Of a stretch of 64,000 bases of DNA, positions 60,541 to 64,000 are shown piece by piece. The first letter of the stretch is position 1, and every line of letters begins with the position of its first letter. Source of the stretch: Nemertoderma westbladi (Eukaryota > Xenacoelomorpha > Nemertodermatida > Nemertodermatidae). Both the position numbers and the translations under genes were made by a program. The notes beneath the pieces were generated by a model, which did no database searches, was not told the origin of the DNA, and saw only the letters and a program-made list of their open reading frames with translations. The DNA lies in contig JAUCBJ010009126.1 of the NCBI GenBank assembly GCA_032718475.1, positions 1 to 64,000 of the forward strand, written 5' to 3'.

Positions 60541-61391
60541 CCTCAGTGAGGCATAGTCTATGCCTCAGTGCCTCAGTGAGGCATAGTCTATTCCTCAGTG
60601 AGTCATAGTCTATGCCTCAGTGAGTCATAGTCTATGCCTCAGTGAGGCATAGTCTATGCCTCAGTGCCTCAGTGAGGCATAGTCTATGCCTCTGTGCCTC
60701 AGTGAGGCATAATCTATGCCTCAGTGAGGCATCATCTATGTCTCAGTGCCTCAGTGAGGCATAGTGTATGCCTCAGTGCCTCAGTGAGGCATAGTCTATG
60801 CCTCAGGAGTCATAGTATATGCCTCAGTGCTTCAGTGAGGCATAGTCTATGCCTCAGTGAGTCATAGTCTATGCCTCAGAGAGGCATAGTCTATGCCTCA
60901 GTGCCTCAGTGAAGCATAGTCTATGCCTCAGTGAGTCATAGTATATGCCTCAGTGCCTCAGTGAGGCATAGTCTATGCCTCAGTGCCTCAGTGAGGCATA
61001 GTCTATGCCTCAGTGAGTCATAGTCTATGCCTCAGTGAGGCATAGTCTATACCTCAGTGCTCAGTGAGGCATAGTATATGCCTCAGTGCCTCAGTGAGTC
61101 ATAGTCTATGCCTCAGTGAGTCATAGTCTATGCCTCAGTGAGTCATAGTATATGCCTCAGTGAGGCATAGTCTATGCCTCAGTGAGTCATAGTCTATGCC
61201 TCAGTGCCTCAGTGAGGCATAGTCTATGCCTCAGTGCCTCAGTGAGGCATAGTCTATGCCTCAGTGCCTTAGCGAGGCATAGTCTATGCCTCAGTGAGTC
61301 ATAGTATATGCCTCAGTGCCTCAGTGAGGCATAGTCTATGCCTCAGTTAGTCATAGTCTGTGCCTCAGTGCCTCAGTGAGGCATAGTCTGT
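60541..61391. repeat. ~22-bp minisatellite with hairpin units
   Basis: The unit is CCTCAGTGAGGCATAGTCTATG, often extended by a second TGCCTCAG to about 30 bp, with GTGAGTC and TATATG variants. GCCTCAGTGAGGC in each unit is a small hairpin (5-bp stem, 3-base loop). Confidence 0.96.
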
Positions 61392-61454
61392 GTCAGGTCT
61401 TAAATGAGAGTCTTACAAATTCGAACGTCAACGAACAAATTCGAAGGTTACTGT

Positions 61455-61530
61455 TCCACCTTGGTGTAGTGGTTGCGTTGAATTCACATCTCCCGCATGT
61501 CATGGGTTCTATCCCCGCATGAACCAGGGC
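61455..61530 (+). repeat. tRNA-like head of a SINE-like element
   Basis: TGGTGTAGTGG at 61462-61472 fits a pol III A box, and GGGTTCTATCC at 61504-61514 fits a degenerate B box, with near-normal tRNA spacing. The region between is too mutated for a functional tRNA. It lies about 110 bp upstream of the first of three CTCF-like motifs, which may belong to the same element's body. Confidence 0.6.
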
Positions 61531-61627
61531 AGTTTTCGTTCGGTCAGCAATAGGTCTAACTTTGCAAAATGCAGTATTATTGCCTAGTAACCAATTCATG
61601 AATACTATATGGTTTTCACTTTGAGAC

Positions 61628-62040
61628 ATTTCGCCCTCTAGTGGCAGACTGAGGAACTTCAGACTACTCTGTGACTCCGTAAAAGATATAGCCCATATTG
61701 TAATAGATACCGACTGGGGGGGTCAAAATTAAGTAATAATATATCTAAATAAGTCTCAAACATCTTGCCTCATGGCTCGCCCCTTAGAACTCTTAAGCAA
61801 TATAACTTCATAGTTTTGCGGATTGTAAATAACAAAGCTAGAGAAGATGTTAATTTTCAAATAATACGCCCTCTAGCGGCAGACAGGGGAACTTCAGACT
61901 ACTCTATGACTCCGCAAAAGATATGGCCTATGCCGTAGTAGATGCCTACCGAGTTTAAACCTATTCGGAATGAAAATAACAAAGTTAGAGAAGATGTTAA
62001 TTTTCAGATCATACGCCCTCTAGCGGCAGACTATGGAACT
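61628..62040 (-). repeat. Diverged repeat units with three CTCF-like motifs
   Basis: GCCCTCTAGTGG at 61633 and GCCCTCTAGCGG at 61868 and 62015; the last two are 147 bp apart. On the minus strand the first reads CCACTAGAGGGC, a full 12-of-12 match to the CTCF core CCASYAGRKGGC. Units share AACTTCAGACTACTCT and GACTCCG. Related to 1734-2645 by the motif and period; flanks differ. Confidence 0.75.
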
Positions 62041-62433
62041 GCAGACGGCTGGATATAGGTAAGAGTAATTAGTAATCAGAGGTGTCACGAGAGGGGGGCG
62101 GGGCGCTTGGATACAACTATTATTAATAAGCTGTTGCTTGGTTAAAGCTAATTGGGGGTCAAAGGTCAACGATAAAGCTGTCTGGATATAGATAAGAGTA
62201 ATTAGTTACCAGTAAGGGAGCTGTATACCCTATGTCTAAGTATAACGAGATGAAAGTCAATGAGGTCATATAGAAACCAATATATAAAACTAATTATTGG
62301 TAAATCTAAAATAAAGTACAATTAAATAAATACAAATAAATAAAGTAAAATTAAATCAAATAATTAATTAAAATTAAATACAAATAAATAAGTATTAATG
62401 AATAAAAGAGCCGCGGTGTCACTTATGACACCC
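62041..62433. other. No gene seen; AAATAAAT-rich
   Basis: Contains CTGGATATAGGTAAGAGTAA and a second similar copy near 62182, and AAATAAATACAAATAAATAA-type simple sequence at 62320-62405. No coding frame. Confidence 0.5.
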
Positions 62434-62731
62434 TCTTGAGCCGGCTTTGTGACAGTTAGACAACACTGATGACCCATTGTGTGTCAGGGCGCTAATCAGT
62501 CTGATTAATTAGGATAATCAATTAAACCCTAATTAGGAGTCATAAGACACCTATTAGGGTTTAATTGTACTAATTAATTGATGACACCTGTCAATTAGGG
62601 TCTAATTAGCCTAATTGGGAGGTGTCACCCAGACAGTCTGGCGCCAATGACACCCATATGGGTGATAATAGGGTGTCATATGACACCCAATGGGTGTCAG
62701 TGAGGTCTAACTGTCACAAAGCCGGCCAAGA
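62434..62731. mobile_element. MITE-like element with 22-bp perfect TIRs
   Basis: GCCGGCTTTGTGACAGTTAG AC at 62440-62461 is exactly reversed and complemented at 62705-62726. With one extra base the match extends to TCTTG/CAAGA outside. The ~290-bp interior has no coding frame but many nested palindromes (GTGTCATATGACAC, CCCATATGGG, CCTAATTAGG), so it could fold fully. A target-site duplication is not clear. The DNA transposon superfamily is not identified. Confidence 0.75.
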
Positions 62732-63014
62732 CCCTACTACTGGTGGTGTTATGCAAAAGGGTATTATCCCACATTTTGTCGAAATTGAGTTTTTGGTATC
62801 ATTCGATAGAGAAAAGTGTAATCTACCTAATTTATGAGATCCTATTGCCCAATAATACGAGGAAATGCCTTAAAAATAGAAGAAAGTTAAGCCACAGTCC
62901 GGATTTGTGATTAGTCAAAGAGTGTTAAACAACAAATAATATTGCAAAAAAGGTTTAATCCACATAATATTTGTGTGGCTTGATACTGTATCTTTTGACA
63001 TCTTTTTGAAAGTA
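62732..63014. other. No gene seen
   Basis: AT-rich spacer between the MITE-like element and the Gypsy LTR. Confidence 0.5.
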
Positions 63015-63234
63015 TGTGTGGCGGTGCCACTTACATACTCAGGACCTACTGAGTTTGCCATATACTCGGACAAGTGTTAGAGAGTTTTCACTTGACTATT
63101 CACTGCATTAACTTCCTTACTGCAGTACTGGTGTAGGCTAACTACTGCCTTCATATTATACATTTTTATTGCATACCTTTGCATATCCGGTATACTTTAT
63201 GATGAGACATTAGCAGTACGATTATACTGCCACA
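63015..63234 (+). mobile_element. 5' LTR of a Ty3/Gypsy element (putative)
   Basis: The boundaries are inferred from TG...CA ends. TGTGTGGCGGTGCCACTTAC starts at 63015 (or TGTGGC at 63017) and ...ATACTGCCACA ends at 63234, directly before a primer-binding site. About 220 bp, which is short but within the range of Gypsy LTRs. The 3' LTR and target duplication are outside the window, so the limits are provisional. Confidence 0.65.
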
Positions 63235-63235
63235 T

Positions 63236-63250
63236 TGGTGACCCGACTGC
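63236..63250 (+). other. Primer-binding site of the Gypsy element
   Basis: TGGTGACCCGACTGC begins with TGG, complementary to a tRNA 3' CCA end, one base after the LTR. This is the expected site for minus-strand DNA priming. I cannot name the tRNA with confidence. Confidence 0.65.
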
Positions 63251-63324
63251 TCAGCACGATTTGTTGAGTCGAACTGCAACCAACAGCCCTCCCGTTATTC
63301 GCGCCCCGCTCCAACGCCTTCACC

Positions 63325-64000
63325 ATGGCTGAGGCAAATGCCGTCTCCCTGAAACTGCCCACCTTCTGGACTAACCAGCCTGAGGTTTGGTTCGCCCAGG
63401 CCGAGGCACAGTTCGCCATCCGGGGCGTCACAACCGAGGCCACTAAGTACTACTACGTGGTGGGGGCCCTCGACCAGGACACTGCCAGTCGCCTCCTCCA
63501 GCTGATCCGGGATCCCCCTACTGTCGACCAGTACGCCCAGATCAAGGCCAAACTCCTCAAGGTGTTCGGACTCTCCCGCCGCGACCGCGCCGCGCGGCTC
63601 TGGGACTTGAACGGCCTCGGCGACCGCCGACCCTCGCAGCTCCTCGGTGAGATGCAGGCACTCCTCGGTGATAACCACCACTGCCTGCTGTTCGAGGAGG
63701 CGTTCCTCCGCCAGATGCCCGACGCCATACGCCTCCAACTCGCCGAGGAGGACTTTCGCGACCTCGACCGCGTCGCAGACCGTGCCGACGCGCTTTGGGA
63801 AACCTCCCGCTCGAGCTCACTCTCCGCTCATGCTGTAGCGACGCCGCTCATCGTACCGGAGCCGGCAGTGCGTACTGTACGAGGTCCCGGCGGGCCGGCC
63901 CGCCACAAGCCCTCCACCGGCCCCCCAACTAGCGGCCGGAGTTCACGCGTCCCCCAGCCTGCTCACGACGACTGGTGCTACTTCCACCAGAAGTTTGGCA
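63325..64000 (+). CDS. gag: Ty3/Gypsy retrotransposon Gag (5' part, runs off the window)
   Basis: An uninterrupted frame from ATG 63325 (CACCATGG, a strong start context) to the window end: 225 codons, no stop. It begins MAEANAVSLKLPTFWTNQPE, followed by VWFAQAEAQF and KYYYVVGALDQDTASRLLQL, the capsid-like opening shared by many invertebrate Gypsy Gag proteins. DRADALWETSRS near residue 150 is followed by a Pro/Gly/Arg-rich linker. WCYFHQKFG at the very end is the start of the C-terminal Cys/His region typical of this group. The protein would form the cytoplasmic particle around element RNA. Base composition is far more GC-rich than the surroundings, and codon use is skewed to C/G at third positions, as expected for a recent arrival. 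With its LTR and primer site in place and no damage, the element may be intact. Confidence 0.92.
   Translation, partial: MAEANAVSLKLPTFWTNQPEVWFAQAEAQFAIRGVTTEATKYYYVVGALDQDTASRLLQLIRDPPTVDQYAQIKAKLLKVFGLSRRDRAARLWDLNGLGDRRPSQLLGEMQALLGDNHHCLLFEEAFLRQMPDAIRLQLAEEDFRDLDRVADRADALWETSRSSSLSAHAVATPLIVPEPAVRTVRGPGGPARHKPSTGPPTSGRSSRVPQPAHDDWCYFHQKFG

Noticed and set aside
61455-61530. Functional tRNA gene
   Set aside because: A- and B-box-like sequences are present, but the B box is degenerate and the acceptor and anticodon stems do not pair well; a SINE head is more likely.
63222-63838. Minus-strand and off-frame ORFs of 63-147 codons at the right edge
   Set aside because: Shadows of the GC-rich gag frame, which itself runs off the window and is clearly coding.

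Overview
This is eukaryotic DNA, almost certainly from an invertebrate animal. It contains spliced exons of a rhodopsin-type GPCR, a METTL27-like methyltransferase remnant, EN/RT non-LTR retrotransposons of two types (RTE-like and CR1/L2-like), tRNA-headed SINE-like sequence and the 5' end of a Ty3/Gypsy element. There is no bacterial gene organisation, operon or CRISPR. I cannot name the species; the repeat content fits a marine invertebrate, but that is only an impression.

Tandem repeats dominate. By my own tally about 37 of 64 kb sits in at least 17 unrelated arrays with units of about 14/42, 20, 22, 23, 35, 40, 41, 42, 47, 49, 60, 62, 73, 91, 147 and 155 bp. The largest are a 73-bp array (22.96-32.68 kb, next to a 100-N assembly gap) and a 49-bp array (38.3-50.9 kb). 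Nearly all long open frames in the window lie inside these arrays. They are artefacts of stop-free units, not genes.

Layout. 0-4.4 kb: G-tract minisatellite, a ~147-bp repeat with CTCF-like motifs, a microsatellite-bearing element and a decayed RTE-like LINE. 4.6-13.7 kb: six satellites, one interrupted by a CR1/L2-like LINE. 14-34 kb: minus-strand GPCR exons at 33920-34028 and 14069-14199, separated by a ~19.7-kb intron holding LINE pieces and four arrays. 34-38.3 kb: a 23-bp array, a foldback element and a CR1/L2-like RT remnant. 38.3-54 kb: 49-, 155- and 47-bp arrays. 55.1-56.4 kb: a frame-broken METTL27-like gene abutting a ~300-bp-arm inverted repeat. 58.1-60.1 kb: RT-less LINE derivatives and an acidic repeat protein gene broken by a 38-bp insertion. 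60.4-62.7 kb: a hairpin-unit array, a tRNA-headed SINE-like element with more CTCF-like motifs, and a MITE-like element. 63.0-64.0 kb: Gypsy LTR, primer-binding site and the start of gag, running off the window.

The genes do not form a pathway. The only host gene that looks intact as far as visible is the GPCR, with its first two coding exons; the rest of it must lie beyond the left edge or in unresolved sequence. The most interesting points are this GPCR split by a satellite-filled intron, the ~147-bp periodic CTCF-like motifs at both ends of the window, the large inverted repeats, and the coexistence of so many unrelated satellites.
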